Source: Actinomycetota bacterium (GTDB taxonomy: Bacteria; Actinomycetota; Actinomycetes; Mycobacteriales; Mycobacteriaceae). Taken from it: a stretch of DNA of 64,000 bases. Position 1 is the stretch's first letter, and every line of letters begins with the position of its first letter. Location of the stretch: positions 62,001-126,000 of the forward strand of contig JAFDWN010000002.1 in the NCBI GenBank assembly GCA_018268465.1. Reading direction: 5' to 3'. A program made the translations under genes and the position numbers. A model generated the notes under the pieces. That model searched no databases and was not told the origin of the DNA. It was given only the letters and a program-made list of their open reading frames with translations. Shown here one piece after another: positions 35,635-48,178 of the stretch.

Positions 35635-36705
35635 TCAGCCGAGGCGACTCACCGCTGCGGCGATCCGCTCGTCGGTCGCAGTCAGCGCGATCCGCACGTG
35701 CCGGGCCCCGGCCGGTCCGTAGAACTCGCCCGGCGCGGCGAGGATTCCCCGCTCCGCCAGCCAGCGCACCGTGTCGCGGCAGGGTTCGTCCCGGCTCACC
35801 CAGAGGTACAGGCCGGCCTCGGAATGGTCGACGGTGAAGCCCGCCGCACGCACCGCGGGCAGTAGCGCATCCCGCCGGGCCCGGTAGCGCTCACGCTGTT
35901 CGGCCTCGTGCGCGTCGTCGTCCAGCGCCGCCACCATCGCGGCCTGGACCGGCGTCGGCACCATCATCCCGGCGTGTTTGCGCACCGCCAGAAGCTCGGC
36001 GACCAGCCCGGCGTCGCCCGCCACGAAACCCGCGCGGTAGCCGGCCAGCGATGACGTCTTCGACAGCGAATGGATGGCCAGCAATCCGGTGTGGTCACCG
36101 TCGCACACCGACGGATGCAGCACCGACACCGGCGCCGTCCCATCCCAACTCAGCCCGAGATAGCACTCGTCGGACGCCACGATCGCGCCGCGCTCCCGAG
36201 CCCAGCCGACCACCTTGCGCAGATGATCCACGCCCAGCACCCGCCCCGTGGGATTGCTCGGGGAATTCAGGTACACCACGGCCGGGCTGCGCGGGCCGAT
36301 CTGGGTCAGCGAATCGGCAAGAAGCACCTGCGCCCCGGCAAACCGTGCGCCCACTTCGTAGGTGGGGTAAGCCAGTTCGGGCGCCACCACCAGATCGGCG
36401 GACCCGAGCCCCAACAACGTCGGCAACCAGGCGATGAGCTCCTTGGTGCCGATCACCGGCAGCACCGCGCCCCCGGCCAGCCCGGTGATTCCGTACCGGC
36501 GGTGCAGCGCGGCCACGGCCGATGCGCGCAACGCGGGAGTGCCTGCGGTGGTCGGATACCCGGGCGCCGAACTCGCGGCGGCGAGTGCCTCACGGATCAG
36601 CGGCGCGACCGGATCCACGGGCGTGCCGACAGACAGGTCGACGATGCCGTCGGGATGCGAACCCGCCAGCGCAGTGGCGTCAGCCAGCGTGTCCCACGGG
36701 AACAC
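35635..36705 (-). CDS. dapC: N-succinyldiaminopimelate aminotransferase
   Basis: A PLP aminotransferase of fold type I (356 aa) matching Rv1178. Key features are VYLNSPSNPTGRVLG, SDECYLGLSWDG and the Schiff-base Lys in IHSLSKTSSLAGYRAGF. It supplies the amino group in the succinylase branch of diaminopimelate synthesis, between dapD and dapE. The GTG at 36705 starts VFPWDTLADATALAGS; M. tuberculosis has about ten further residues upstream, but no standard start codon is in frame there, so an unusual start near 36760 overlapping the ferredoxin stop cannot be excluded. Confidence 0.93.
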   Translation of the reverse strand: MFPWDTLADATALAGSHPDGIVDLSVGTPVDPVAPLIREALAAASSAPGYPTTAGTPALRASAVAALHRRYGITGLAGGAVLPVIGTKELIAWLPTLLGLGSADLVVAPELAYPTYEVGARFAGAQVLLADSLTQIGPRSPAVVYLNSPSNPTGRVLGVDHLRKVVGWARERGAIVASDECYLGLSWDGTAPVSVLHPSVCDGDHTGLLAIHSLSKTSSLAGYRAGFVAGDAGLVAELLAVRKHAGMMVPTPVQAAMVAALDDDAHEAEQRERYRARRDALLPAVRAAGFTVDHSEAGLYLWVSRDEPCRDTVRWLAERGILAAPGEFYGPAGARHVRIALTATDERIAAAVSRLG

Positions 36706-36755
36706 GGGCAGCGCCGCGGAGACGGGTCGCCGGACGGTGTCGTGCCTGGTCGTCG

Positions 36756-37079
36756 TCAGTCCTCACCTTGCGGCGGCAGGTCCTTGATGGACTGCGGATC
36801 GTTGTCGGTCTGGCCAACCTTCGAAGCGCCGCCGGGCGATCCGAGCTCGTCGAAGAAGTCGGCGTTGACCTGGGTGTAGCTGCCCCACTGGTCGGGTACG
36901 TCGTCTTCGTAGTAGATGGCTTCCACCGGGCAGACCGGCTCGCACGCGCCACAGTCGACGCACTCGTCGGGGTGGATGTACAGCATCCGGGCACCCTCAT
37001 AGATGCAGTCGACGGGGCATTCCTCGATGCATGCCTTGTCTTTCACGTCGACGCAGGGTTCGGCAATGACGTACGTCAC
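36756..37079 (-). CDS. fdxC: 7Fe ferredoxin FdxC
   Basis: A 107-residue seven-iron ferredoxin like Rv1177. Cysteines at 9, 17, 21, 25 and 40, 43, 46, 50 fit one [3Fe-4S] and one [4Fe-4S] cluster, with CVDCGACEPVCP as the second motif. It is a low-potential cytosolic electron carrier; in mycobacteria it is a candidate partner for P450s or other oxidoreductases. The start is GTG 37079 with AGGAG 6 nt upstream; the frame is open to 37169 but without a comparable ribosome-binding site. dapC follows 50 bp downstream on the same strand. Confidence 0.94.
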   Translation of the reverse strand: MTYVIAEPCVDVKDKACIEECPVDCIYEGARMLYIHPDECVDCGACEPVCPVEAIYYEDDVPDQWGSYTQVNADFFDELGSPGGASKVGQTDNDPQSIKDLPPQGED

Positions 37080-37297
37080 TGAGTTCTCCTCGATGTACCT
37101 GTCCAGTGGGCTGCCGGTCCGGGTCCGGCGCTGGAAGCCGCCCGGCATCCAGGCAGTATCCCTGCCCAATAGCTGGACGTCTGTCTCAGTGTGCCCTAAC
37201 CCAGCGCGCCGCCCGGTTATGGGTGGCGCGTGGTTACTGATACTAAACGTCGCACATACACCTTCACTAGTCCGACACCTTATGCACCTCGATGCAG

Positions 37298-39949
<2,652 letters not shown>

Positions 39950-39963
39950 CACCCATCCGCGGA

Positions 39964-39989
39964 GATGCCACCGCAACCGCGGTGGCATC
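39964..39989. terminator. Bidirectional stem-loop terminator between fadH and yceI-type gene
   Basis: GATGCCACCGC (39964-39974) and GCGGTGGCATC (39979-39989) make a perfect 11-bp stem with the loop AACC. It lies between two convergent genes (stops at 39949 and 40001), the expected place for a shared terminator. No T-run is present on either strand. Confidence 0.7.
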
Positions 39990-40000
39990 ACCCGCGACGG

Positions 40001-40558
40001 TCAGGCCTGCTTGAGGGCTTCGATCTCCAGGGTGATGGTGACCTTGTCGCCGACGACGGCGCCACCGGTCTCCAACGGCATGTCGATGTCGATGCCGAAG
40101 TCCTTGCGGTTCAGCACGACCGACGCCTCGAAGCCCGCGACCTCACCGTGGCCCATGCCCGGGTTGACGCCATTGAACTCCAGCGAGAGCGTGACGGGCC
40201 GCGTCACGCCCCTGAGCGTGAAGTCGCCGTCGAGCAGGTAGTTGTCGCCGTCGGCGCGCACTGCGGTGGAGGCGAAGGTTGCGGTCGGATACTTGTCGGA
40301 CTCGAAGAAGTCGGCCGACTTGAGATGGGCGTCGCGCTGCTCGTTCTGCGTGTTGATGGAGTCGACCGCGATCTCGGCGGTCACCGACGGCGTGCCGTCC
40401 TCGGCGACGACGATGGCACCGCTGAAGGTGTCGAACGTGCCCCGCACCTTGCTCACCATCAGGTGGCGCACGGCAAAGCCGACCGTGGAGTGCACCGGGT
40501 CGATGGCCCAGGTGCCGACCCCGAGCGGGGCGGTTCCGGTTACCTGAGAAGTGGTCAT
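40001..40558 (-). CDS. YceI-family lipid/isoprenoid-binding protein
   Basis: A 185-residue lipocalin-like beta-barrel of the YceI family: WAIDPVHSTVGFAVRHLMVS at the start, DFFESDKYPTATFAST in the middle and DFTLRGVTRPVTLSLEF are clear signatures. Members bind polyisoprenoids or other amphiphiles; here no signal peptide is present, so it is probably cytosolic. A perfect palindrome lies 53 bp upstream of its start, suggesting control by a repressor. It is convergent with fadH and has no obvious operon partner. Confidence 0.92.
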   Translation of the reverse strand: MTTSQVTGTAPLGVGTWAIDPVHSTVGFAVRHLMVSKVRGTFDTFSGAIVVAEDGTPSVTAEIAVDSINTQNEQRDAHLKSADFFESDKYPTATFASTAVRADGDNYLLDGDFTLRGVTRPVTLSLEFNGVNPGMGHGEVAGFEASVVLNRKDFGIDIDMPLETGGAVVGDKVTITLEIEALKQA

Positions 40559-40610
40559 TTCATGTCTCCTGTTCCTGGCGTCGGAGTGCCCGACACGTCA
40601 CAAGCTTAAA

Positions 40611-40624
40611 CGGACCATGGTCCG
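40611..40624. promoter_or_regulatory. Palindromic operator candidate upstream of the YceI gene
   Basis: CGGACCATGGTCCG is a perfect 14-bp palindrome 53-66 bp upstream of the YceI start on the minus strand. It is flanked by A/T-rich DNA (TTTAAG on one side, ATATAT on the other) that could hold the promoter. TetR- or MarR-type repressors use such sites. No regulator gene is adjacent, so the protein would act in trans. Confidence 0.55.
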
Positions 40625-40670
40625 CATATATTTCCCGGCCGGGACAAAACATCAGGCGTTGTTGGCAGCC

Positions 40671-41132
40671 TCAGCCGCCGCCACCCCATACCGCCTCGGC
40701 GCCCGTGTGTCCGATCCCCACCACGCCGACGATCGAGGACACGCCCACGGCCAGGGCCAATACCGCGACAACGATCGCGATCGCGCGCCGTGGCCGGTCC
40801 GAACGACTCTCAAGCACATGCAGGAACGCCACCGCCAGCGCCACGACCAGCAGGGCGACCGAGAAGTAGATCATCCAGGACCCCCGCTCGGCGTGGGTCT
40901 CGAGGATCGCACTGTGCTGACTGTTCTGGTTGTAGAGCCATTCGCCGGCTTCCACAGTCAACGGCGTGAGCACCATCGTCGCCGCGGCGAAGGCCAGGAC
41001 CAGCCACACCAGGCGTGTGCGGGCCGCGCGCCAGAACGCGCAGAGAATCAGCAAGATAGCCGTCAACGGCGCCATGACGACGATTCCGTGTACGAGCAGA
41101 GCGTGGGCGGGCAGACCCGCAATGGTCGTCAT
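40671..41132 (-). CDS. DUF2231-like small membrane protein
   Basis: A 153-residue protein with four predicted transmembrane helices and a starting MTTIAGLPAHALLVHGIVVM, where the His residues after a short amphipathic start are typical of DUF2231 proteins. ATG 41132 is selected because GAGGAG lies 5 nt upstream. The function is unknown; conserved His residues in membrane helices may bind haem or metal. It is upstream of the YceI gene on the same strand, but the gap with the palindrome argues for separate promoters. Confidence 0.82.
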   Translation of the reverse strand: MTTIAGLPAHALLVHGIVVMAPLTAILLILCAFWRAARTRLVWLVLAFAAATMVLTPLTVEAGEWLYNQNSQHSAILETHAERGSWMIYFSVALLVVALAVAFLHVLESRSDRPRRAIAIVVAVLALAVGVSSIVGVVGIGHTGAEAVWGGGG

Positions 41133-41292
41133 CGCGCTCCTCGGGGAGGGGATACTCGCCACAATAAACGGCCCGCCCGGGGATTCGGTTCAATGCGCCG
41201 CGCGCCGCCCCGGCGGGTGTCGCGGGTGCGCCTCACCGACGCGCGAAGTGCGTGCGGGCCCGTCGGTTCCGGCGGGTAGCCGCCGACTCCCC

Positions 41293-41355
41293 GGCGAGCG
41301 TGCGCAAACTCCCCGCGTGCCTCGCGTGTCGCGCCGCAGACACGCACGCTCGCGG
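41293..41355. repeat. Interspersed intergenic inverted repeat, copy 2
   Basis: A 63-bp sequence with ends GGCGAGCGTGCGC and GCACGCTCGCGG, able to pair over about 15 bp with a one-base bulge when the flanking CCCC/GGGG are included. It matches copy 1 at 11852-11914 in length, ends and the central GCGTGTCG...CCGCA. It lies just downstream of fbiC (stop at 41375) and may serve as its terminator. Confidence 0.65.
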
Positions 41356-41374
41356 GGAGGGGAGGGGAGGACGG

Positions 41375-43960
41375 TCAGGCGGCGAGCGGCGCGTACGTGG
41401 TGGTGCGCTGCCGGGCCGGCCGGCCGATGCCCTCGGCGATGGCGACCAGCTCCGCGACGGTCTTCGCCGAGCCGAACTCCGAGCCCGCCATCCGGGAGAT
41501 GGTCTCCTCCATCAACGTGCCACCGAGGTCGTTGGCGCCCCCGGCGAGCATCACCTGGGTGCGCTCCACCCCGAGTTTGACCCAGCTGGTCTGGATGTGA
41601 GAGATCCGGCCGTGCAACATGATCCGGGCCAGGGCGTGCACCGCGCGATTGTCCCGGTGGGTGGGGCCGGGGCGCGCGCCGCCGGCCAGGTACAACGGCG
41701 AGGACTGGTGCACGAACGGCAGCGGCACGAACTCGGTGAAACCGCCGGTACGGTCCTGGATCTCGCGCAATACCCGCAGGTGGCCGACCCAGTGGCGGGG
41801 CTGGTCGACGTGCCCGTACATCATCGTCGAACTGGACCGCAGCCCCACCTCGTGCGCGGTGGTCACCACGTCGATCCACATCGACGTCGGCAATTTGCCC
41901 TTGGTCAACACCCAGCGCACCTCGTCGTCGAGGATCTCCGCGGCCGTGCCCGGGATGGTGTCCAGACCGGCCTCCCGCAACGCGATCAGCCACTCCCGGA
42001 TACTCAACCCGCTCTTGGTGACGCCGTTGGCGATCTCCATCGGCGAGAACGCATGCACGTGCATCGACGGCACCCGCCGCTTGACCGCCCGCACCAGGTC
42101 GGCATAGCCGGTCACCGGCAGTTCCGGGTCGATCCCGCCCTGCATGCACACCTCGGTGGCACCGGCGACGTGCGCCTCCCACGCCCGGTCCGCCACCTCG
42201 TCGACGGACAGCGAATACGCGTCGGCGTCGCCCTTACGCTGCGCGAACGCACAGAATCGGCAGCCCGTGTAGCAGATGTTGGTGAAATTGATGTTGCGGT
42301 TGACCACGAACGTGACTTCGTCGCCCACGGTGTCTCGGCGCAGCGAATCCGCCAGCGCGGCAACGGCATCCAGCGACGGACCGTCCGCGGTGGCCAGTGC
42401 CAGATACTCGTCGTCGGTGCACCCGCCCGGATCGCGTTCGGCCGACCGCAACGCCGCCGCCACATCGGTGTCGATACGTTCCGGGGCCCGCGCGGCGAGT
42501 TCGTGGACCTTCTCGCGGATCGACTCCCAGTCACCGAACGCGTTGCCGAGGTCGCTGCGGGTCTCGGTACGCCGCCCCTCGGTGTCGATGGCGGTGTGCA
42601 GGTCCGTGCGTCCCAGCGACTCGGTGGCCTCGTCGGGCTCCTGCCATGGGCGCCCCACCGGGTTCACGTCCAGCGCGAACCCGCTGTCGGGATCGGCCAG
42701 CGCCGCGACGTGCCCGCGTACCCGTGGATCGATCCATGCGGCACCGGCGTTGATGTACTTCGGATGCGCGGTGAGCCGCTGCACCAACTCGTATCCCGCC
42801 TCCGCTGTCACCTCCGCAAGATCGTCGAGGGCAGGCCAGGGCCGTTCGGGGTTCACATGGTCGGGGGTCAGCGGCGACACCCCGCCCCAGTCGTCGACAC
42901 CCGCCCCGATCAGGGCCAGGCTTTCCGTGCGGGAGACAAGGTTGGGCGGCGCCTGGATCCGCATCCCCGGGCCCAGCACCAGCCGGGCCGCGGCGATCGT
43001 CGCGACGAAATCGTCGATACCCGCATCGGGCACCGCCGCCATCGCGGTGTGTTCCTTGGCCCGGAAGTTCTGCACGATCACTTCCTGCACATGCCCGAAC
43101 TGCTTGTGCGACTTTCGGATCGCATGCATCGTCTCGGCCCGCTCGAGCAGGGTCTCACCGATCCCCACCAGCAGCCCGGTGGTGAACGGGATGGACAGCC
43201 GGCCCGCGTCGTCCAGCGTGCGCAGCCGTACGGCCGGGTCCTTGTCCGGACTGCCGTAGTGCGCCAGCCCCTTGGTCTCGAACAGCCGCCGCGACGTGGT
43301 CTCCAGCATCATGCCCATCGACGGCGCGACGGGTTTGAGCCGCGACAGCTCCGACCAGCTCATCACCCCGGGATTGAGGTGCGGCAGCAGCCCGGTCTCC
43401 TCCAGCACCCGGATCGACATTGCCCGCACATAGTCCAGCGTCGAGTCGTAGCCGCGTTCGTCGAGCCACTGCCTGGCCTCGTCCCAGCGGGTCTCCGGCC
43501 GATCGCCCAACGTGAAAAGCGCTTCCTTGCAACCCAACTCCGCGCCCCGGCGGGCGACGTCGAGAATCTCGTCGGGTTCCATGTACATACCCAGACCCTG
43601 GGCGCGTAGACGGCCCGGCACGGTGACGAATGTGCAGTAGTGGCAAGTGTCGCGACACAGGTGGGTGACCGGTATGAAGACCTTGCGGGAGTAGCTGATC
43701 GGCAGGGCGCCACCGGGCCCGCGGCGACCCGCCGAGGCCAGGCCCGCGTCGCGCACCCGCGCAGCGCTGGCACACAGGTCGGCCAGATCGTCACCGCGCG
43801 CGGTCATCGCCACGGCGGCCTCGTCGACGTTCAGCGCGACACCGTCACGCGCCCGCCGCAGCACCCTGCGCATCGCAGATGCGCTCGACGGTGACGTTTC
43901 CGGCGTACGGGGGACCACCGGGCTGGGCAGTTCGGTGCCACGCTGGGGGTTCAGAGCCAC
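41375..43960 (-). CDS. fbiC: FO synthase (7,8-didemethyl-8-hydroxy-5-deazariboflavin synthase)
   Basis: A two-domain radical SAM enzyme (861 aa) like Rv1173 that makes the deazaflavin core of coenzyme F420 from tyrosine and the riboflavin precursor. The N-terminal cluster motif is CRDTCHYC (Cys102, 106, 109; CofG half) and the C-terminal one CYTGCRFC (CofH half). GTG 43960 gives the N-terminus [17 protein letters not shown], matching the M. tuberculosis protein; the frame is open to 44005. It is a single-gene unit, followed by interspersed repeat copy 2. Confidence 0.95.
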   Translation of the reverse strand: MALNPQRGTELPSPVVPRTPETSPSSASAMRRVLRRARDGVALNVDEAAVAMTARGDDLADLCASAARVRDAGLASAGRRGPGGALPISYSRKVFIPVTHLCRDTCHYCTFVTVPGRLRAQGLGMYMEPDEILDVARRGAELGCKEALFTLGDRPETRWDEARQWLDERGYDSTLDYVRAMSIRVLEETGLLPHLNPGVMSWSELSRLKPVAPSMGMMLETTSRRLFETKGLAHYGSPDKDPAVRLRTLDDAGRLSIPFTTGLLVGIGETLLERAETMHAIRKSHKQFGHVQEVIVQNFRAKEHTAMAAVPDAGIDDFVATIAAARLVLGPGMRIQAPPNLVSRTESLALIGAGVDDWGGVSPLTPDHVNPERPWPALDDLAEVTAEAGYELVQRLTAHPKYINAGAAWIDPRVRGHVAALADPDSGFALDVNPVGRPWQEPDEATESLGRTDLHTAIDTEGRRTETRSDLGNAFGDWESIREKVHELAARAPERIDTDVAAALRSAERDPGGCTDDEYLALATADGPSLDAVAALADSLRRDTVGDEVTFVVNRNINFTNICYTGCRFCAFAQRKGDADAYSLSVDEVADRAWEAHVAGATEVCMQGGIDPELPVTGYADLVRAVKRRVPSMHVHAFSPMEIANGVTKSGLSIREWLIALREAGLDTIPGTAAEILDDEVRWVLTKGKLPTSMWIDVVTTAHEVGLRSSSTMMYGHVDQPRHWVGHLRVLREIQDRTGGFTEFVPLPFVHQSSPLYLAGGARPGPTHRDNRAVHALARIMLHGRISHIQTSWVKLGVERTQVMLAGGANDLGGTLMEETISRMAGSEFGSAKTVAELVAIAEGIGRPARQRTTTYAPLAA

Positions 43961-44194
43961 TCCCGTGTAACCCCGCCGTCGTGAGGAATCATCCGCGCGT
44001 CCCACATTCTGAAACCAAGCCGCCTGGCATACCGGCCACAGTAGTCCCAGCGCGACGGCTGCGGTGGTGCCGGCGCCAGGGGGCGGGGCCCGCCGGAGGC
44101 GCGGCAGTTCGCCGACTCGCCCGTCCGTTTCACAGCAAACGCGGCAGCGTGGACGTAGGTTGATCCGGTCGGGAACCCGAGTTCAGGAGTAAGC

Positions 44195-45451
44195 ATGGAT
44201 GTGTCCGTACGGCCGTTCCTGGCAGCCGGGGCGGCGGCGATCACCGCCGCAACCCTCACGATGCCGTCGTCGGCCCCCACGCCTGCCAGTCCCGTCGAGG
44301 TGTCCGCGGTGCGCCTGAGCGCCGCCGTCCAGCCGGTGATCCCCCCGGTCATCCCGCCCGCACTGGCCGGAGCGCTGAGCAGAGTGTTGCCGACCACGGC
44401 GCCGGCCGTAACCGCCGCCGCACAACCGGTCGCGAGCGCATTGGCCTTCCCCGGCATCGGCAACGCGATCAAATCGGTGTACAACGCCGTCGAGCCCTGG
44501 GTGGCATGGGGCGTCGACGTCGCGGCCTGGGCCGCGGGTTGGGTGCCGTTCGTCGGCTTACTCGCCCCACAGATCGTCTACCTCTACAACTTCGGCGAGG
44601 CGATCGTGCAGAGCGTCGTGTTCAACTTCGCCGACTGGATCTCCGGTCAGGTCAGCTTCGGCCAGGGCGTCGTCAACATTGCGAACGACTCGTGGAACGC
44701 GACGGTCACCCTCATCAACACCGAGATCGGCTGGTTGCTCAGCTTCCTGCCGCCGTTCCCACCGATCCCGCCGATCGGCTTGTCGACCGGCTTCCCGTCG
44801 TTGCCCGGCGCGCTGTCGGTCACCGCGGCATCCGCGACCCAGGGCGGTGCACTCGCGGGTGTCGTGCGGACCTTCCTGGACAACCTGTCCCCCACCGGGC
44901 TGCCGTCGTCCACGACACTGGCCGCCGAGACGCCCCGGCGCGGCACGGGATTCCTCGAACGCCTGGGTGAGCGGCTGGGTGCTGTCGCGCCGACGTTCGA
45001 GCGCACCTTCACACCGCCGGCGGTCACCGAGGTGGACACCACCGGCGCGGTGGTCGAACTCGACGTGTCGGCGCCCGCGCCCCGCGGACCGCTGCGCGAG
45101 ATCATCCACGATGTCGCCGACACCGCCCGGGCCGCCAGGGCCGACGCCGCGCAGGCCGCCGGATCGCTGGTGACCGCCCCGCGTGCCGGCGCCGACCGGC
45201 AGGACACCGCGGGCGGCCCCGTCAGCCGCGTCACCAAGAAGTTGCGGGACGCGGCCGCGGCCGGCGAGGCACGCAACGACACGCGCCGCACCGTCGTGCG
45301 CGACACCGTCAGAAATGCGACGCAGGGCGTCAAGAAGGCCGGCCAGGGCATCCGCGATGCGCTCGGGGCACGCCCGTCTCGCGGCAGCGCAGGTGACCGC
45401 ACCGGCGCCGGGCCCTCGTCAGACACCACCGACAAGGCCGGCGGCGAGTAG
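44195..45451 (+). CDS. Secreted/cell-envelope protein with mycobacterial VR-leader
   Basis: A 418-residue protein beginning MDVSVRPFLAAGAAAITAAT, an atypical export leader shared with the repeat protein at 48888. The central region (about residues 95-190) is hydrophobic and aromatic (NAVEPWVAWGVDVAAWAAGW, then VGLLAPQIVYLYNFGEAIVQ) and resembles segments found in several mycobacterial PE/PPE-associated and envelope proteins. The C-terminal ~150 residues are charged, Arg/Ala-rich and disordered, ending KAGGE. It occupies the position of PE12 (Rv1172c) but has no PE motif that I can see. Function unknown. Confidence 0.7.
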   Translation: MDVSVRPFLAAGAAAITAATLTMPSSAPTPASPVEVSAVRLSAAVQPVIPPVIPPALAGALSRVLPTTAPAVTAAAQPVASALAFPGIGNAIKSVYNAVEPWVAWGVDVAAWAAGWVPFVGLLAPQIVYLYNFGEAIVQSVVFNFADWISGQVSFGQGVVNIANDSWNATVTLINTEIGWLLSFLPPFPPIPPIGLSTGFPSLPGALSVTAASATQGGALAGVVRTFLDNLSPTGLPSSTTLAAETPRRGTGFLERLGERLGAVAPTFERTFTPPAVTEVDTTGAVVELDVSAPAPRGPLREIIHDVADTARAARADAAQAAGSLVTAPRAGADRQDTAGGPVSRVTKKLRDAAAAGEARNDTRRTVVRDTVRNATQGVKKAGQGIRDALGARPSRGSAGDRTGAGPSSDTTDKAGGE

Positions 45452-45910
45452 TCACCCGCGGCCGGGCCCCCGCATCAGCACCCACGCCGGCGGGAACGCA
45501 CCCGCGAACAGGAACACCAGCACGCCGTAGGACATGAGGCCCCGGCCGCCGAACACGATGTCGCCGCCGGGGCCGCCGAGGGTCAGGCCGGCGACCGTGA
45601 GAAGCCACGTCCACAGCGGCAGCGCGGCCAGCCGCGTCGACTCCGTCCAGTGCATCGCCGCCCAGACCAGCGCCGCATTGACCGCACCACTGACGAATGC
45701 GCTGACCGGGAACGGCATCGTGCCCAGCATCGTCGGCAGGAACAGCGCACCGGCGACGGCAGAGAGGACGCCGTCGACGGCGAGCAGCGTGAGCACGACG
45801 ACACGCAGCGCGGCGGGCTGATCGGCATCCACCGCGTCGCGCGGAGCGGTCGTGATCAGTTCGGATCGCCGTCGAGCAGGCGGACCCGGGATCCCGCTCG
45901 CCGCGGACAA
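45452..45910 (-). CDS. Four-helix membrane protein (Rv1171-like)
   Basis: A 152-residue protein with four predicted transmembrane helices (from about residue 34 to 145) and short loops. It sits between mshB and fbiC as Rv1171 does. Its 3' end abuts that of the convergent secreted protein gene without a spacer. I do not recognise a catalytic motif. The first ~30 residues are hydrophilic and an internal start could be used. It may be co-transcribed with mshB, 96 bp upstream. Confidence 0.75.
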   Translation of the reverse strand: MSAASGIPGPPARRRSELITTAPRDAVDADQPAALRVVVLTLLAVDGVLSAVAGALFLPTMLGTMPFPVSAFVSGAVNAALVWAAMHWTESTRLAALPLWTWLLTVAGLTLGGPGGDIVFGGRGLMSYGVLVFLFAGAFPPAWVLMRGPGRG

Positions 45911-46006
45911 CCGTCGAGGCGCTCCTGCCGGTGCGGATCCGGATCCGGGTCCATCGACTGTCCCTTCGACGCTGGTTTTCCCGGAGCTTACCGCGAGCCC
46001 GAAGGC

Positions 46007-46891
46007 CTATCCCAGGTCGAGACCGGCCAGCAGATCGGTCTCCCAGCCGCGGTCATCGCGCGGCCCGGCGGCCCCGCGGACGAGGATGTAGTGCTCGAAT
46101 CCCAGGATCGGCAACGCGATCCCGTTCGACAGTGCGCACGCGCGTCCGTCGGGCGCCACCGTCACCTGGGTTTCGTGGGCGCGCAGGGATGCAACCTTCG
46201 CGGGGAGCGCGGCACTCGCGTCGACCACCGCGTCGATCCGGTCGTCGGAATAGCCGAACGGCACATCCTGGATCGGCGCCCTGATCCAGTCGGCCGGCAG
46301 GTCGGTCAGGTTCGACAGTCCCTCGGCCCATGCGCTGGTGGCGCTGACGGTCCAGTAGAACTTCGGCACCGGCCAGGGCGCGGCACCGGGCTCGTCCCTG
46401 CCGGCCGCCTCGACCGCCGCGGTGGTGACCCGGTGCGCCTGGATGTGATCGGGATGGCCGTAACCGCCGTCGGGGTCGTAGCCGACCACGACGTGCGGGC
46501 GGAAGTCGCGGATGATCGCCACCAGCTCGGCGACCGCCTCGTCCATGTCGGCGTCGACGAAGCGCTGATGGCCGCGCGGCGGCGTGCCGTCCATTCCGGA
46601 GTCGCGCCAGCGTCCCGGTCCCCCGAGGAAGACCGGCTCCGCAACACCGAGCGCTGCCAGCGCACGGGTGAGTTCGCCGATTCGATAGCCACCCAGTTGA
46701 TCGGCATGGTCCACCGTCAGCTGGGCGTAGCGCCGCCCGATCACCTCACCTTCCTCGCCGAGCGTGCAGGTGACCACCCGGACATCGGCTCCGCCGGCGG
46801 CGTAGTACGCGATGGTGCCGCCGGTGGTGAGCGTCTCGTCGTCGGGGTGGGCGTGCACGAAGAGCAGGCGGGGAGTCTGTGGTGTCGGCAT
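46007..46891 (-). CDS. mshB: N-acetyl-1-D-myo-inositol-2-amino-2-deoxy-alpha-D-glucopyranoside deacetylase
   Basis: A zinc-dependent LmbE-family deacetylase (294 aa) like Rv1170, the second committed step of mycothiol synthesis. The metal site motif AHPDDE is at residues 14-19, and the third ligand is in the [16 protein letters not shown] segment. The protein is cytosolic. The start ATG 46891 is 42 bp from the divergent ClC gene, so both promoters are compact. Other mycothiol genes are not in this window. Confidence 0.95.
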   Translation of the reverse strand: MPTPQTPRLLFVHAHPDDETLTTGGTIAYYAAGGADVRVVTCTLGEEGEVIGRRYAQLTVDHADQLGGYRIGELTRALAALGVAEPVFLGGPGRWRDSGMDGTPPRGHQRFVDADMDEAVAELVAIIRDFRPHVVVGYDPDGGYGHPDHIQAHRVTTAAVEAAGRDEPGAAPWPVPKFYWTVSATSAWAEGLSNLTDLPADWIRAPIQDVPFGYSDDRIDAVVDASAALPAKVASLRAHETQVTVAPDGRACALSNGIALPILGFEHYILVRGAAGPRDDRGWETDLLAGLDLG

Positions 46892-46933
46892 CGAGGCCAG
46901 ACCCTACCGCCGAACCGGCAGTAGATTCACCAC

Positions 46934-48178
46934 GTGAACAGGCGCATCCTCGAATTCGGCTGCGGCATCGTGGTCGTCGGCATCCTCGCCGGATTCGCCG
47001 GGATGGCCACGTCGGTGCTGCTGGATGCCGTCGAACATCTCACCTACCACTACTCGTTCGGCTCGCTGCTGGGCGGAGTCACCGACAGCAGTCCGCTGCG
47101 CCGCGCGCTCGGCCCGATGGTCGGCGGCGCGCTGGCCGGGTTCGGCTGGTGGATGCTGCGCCGGCGGACGGCGGTTCCCACCCTCGACAAGGTCATTGCG
47201 GGCGGAGGCAAGGTCCCCCGGCTGACACTGTCGCTCGACGCCGCACTGCAGGTCCTGCTCGTGGGTTCCGGCGCGTCCCTCGGCCGCGAGGGTGCTCCAC
47301 GCCAGTTCGCCGCGGCCCTCGGCGATCTCGGTACGTCGCGGTGGGCGCTGACCAGCGAGGATCGGCGGATCCTGCTCGGCTGCGCGGCAGGTGCCGGGCT
47401 CGCGGCCGTGTACGCCGTCCCCATCGGTGGCGCGCTGTTCGCCATCCAGATCCTGCTGCGAAGCTGGCATCCGCGGGTGGTCGGGACCGCGCTGATCACC
47501 TCGAGCCTCGCCGTCGCGGTCGCCTCACCCGTCACCCATGAGCGCCATCCGCTGCAGTGGCCCGACCCCGGCTGGACGCTGGGGCTGTCGGCGCTGGCAC
47601 TGGCCCTCGCCCCGGTGGCATTCGCCGTGGGTCTGCTGTTCAACCGTGTCACGGATGCGGCACGGCCCGCCGTGACGGCCACGTCGTGGTTGTTGATCCC
47701 CGGCATCGCCGGCGCGGGGCTGCTCATCGGAATCTGCTCGCTGTGGGCGCCGGAGCTGCCCGGCAACGGCGAGAGCATCCTGACGGTCAGCCTCGCCAGC
47801 GATCTGACGCTGGCCTCGGCGCTCGCGCTCGTGGTCCTCAAGCCGCTGCTGACCGCCGTGTACCTGCGCGCGGGCGCGGTGGGCGGCATGCTCACGCCGT
47901 CGCTGGCAACGGGAGCCGCGATGGGATCGGCGGTCGCGTTGGCCCTCAACACCTGGACACCGCTGGCGGTGAGCATTCCGGTGATGTCGTTGACCTGCGC
48001 GGCGGGGGTCCTCGCGATCACCCAGCGAGCGCCGATCTGGGCGGCGGTGTTCGTATGGGAGCTCGCGCGCCCCCCGTGGTGGGTGCTCGCGCCGTTCCTC
48101 CTCGCAGCCCTGGGCGCCCACTGGCTGCGGCTGGCGCGGGACCGCCGACGAGCCGCCGGCCGCCGTACTCCGGTCTGA
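46934..48178 (+). CDS. ClC-family chloride channel/transporter
   Basis: A 414-residue membrane protein with about ten hydrophobic helices. The ClC selectivity motifs are recognisable: GSGASLGREGAPRQFAAALG (with the gating Glu of GREGP), and AGAVGGMLTPSLATGAAMGS corresponding to GxFxPxxxxGA. It is shorter than classical ClC proteins and lacks CBS domains. Transport of chloride or another halide with proton exchange is the likely role. The start is GTG 46934. It does not sit in an operon. Confidence 0.88.
   Translation: MNRRILEFGCGIVVVGILAGFAGMATSVLLDAVEHLTYHYSFGSLLGGVTDSSPLRRALGPMVGGALAGFGWWMLRRRTAVPTLDKVIAGGGKVPRLTLSLDAALQVLLVGSGASLGREGAPRQFAAALGDLGTSRWALTSEDRRILLGCAAGAGLAAVYAVPIGGALFAIQILLRSWHPRVVGTALITSSLAVAVASPVTHERHPLQWPDPGWTLGLSALALALAPVAFAVGLLFNRVTDAARPAVTATSWLLIPGIAGAGLLIGICSLWAPELPGNGESILTVSLASDLTLASALALVVLKPLLTAVYLRAGAVGGMLTPSLATGAAMGSAVALALNTWTPLAVSIPVMSLTCAAGVLAITQRAPIWAAVFVWELARPPWWVLAPFLLAALGAHWLRLARDRRRAAGRRTPV

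Noticed and set aside
41252..43609. 785-codon plus-strand open frame opposite fbiC
   Set aside because: It is antisense to a clearly conserved radical SAM gene, and its product is Arg/His/Val-rich without motifs.
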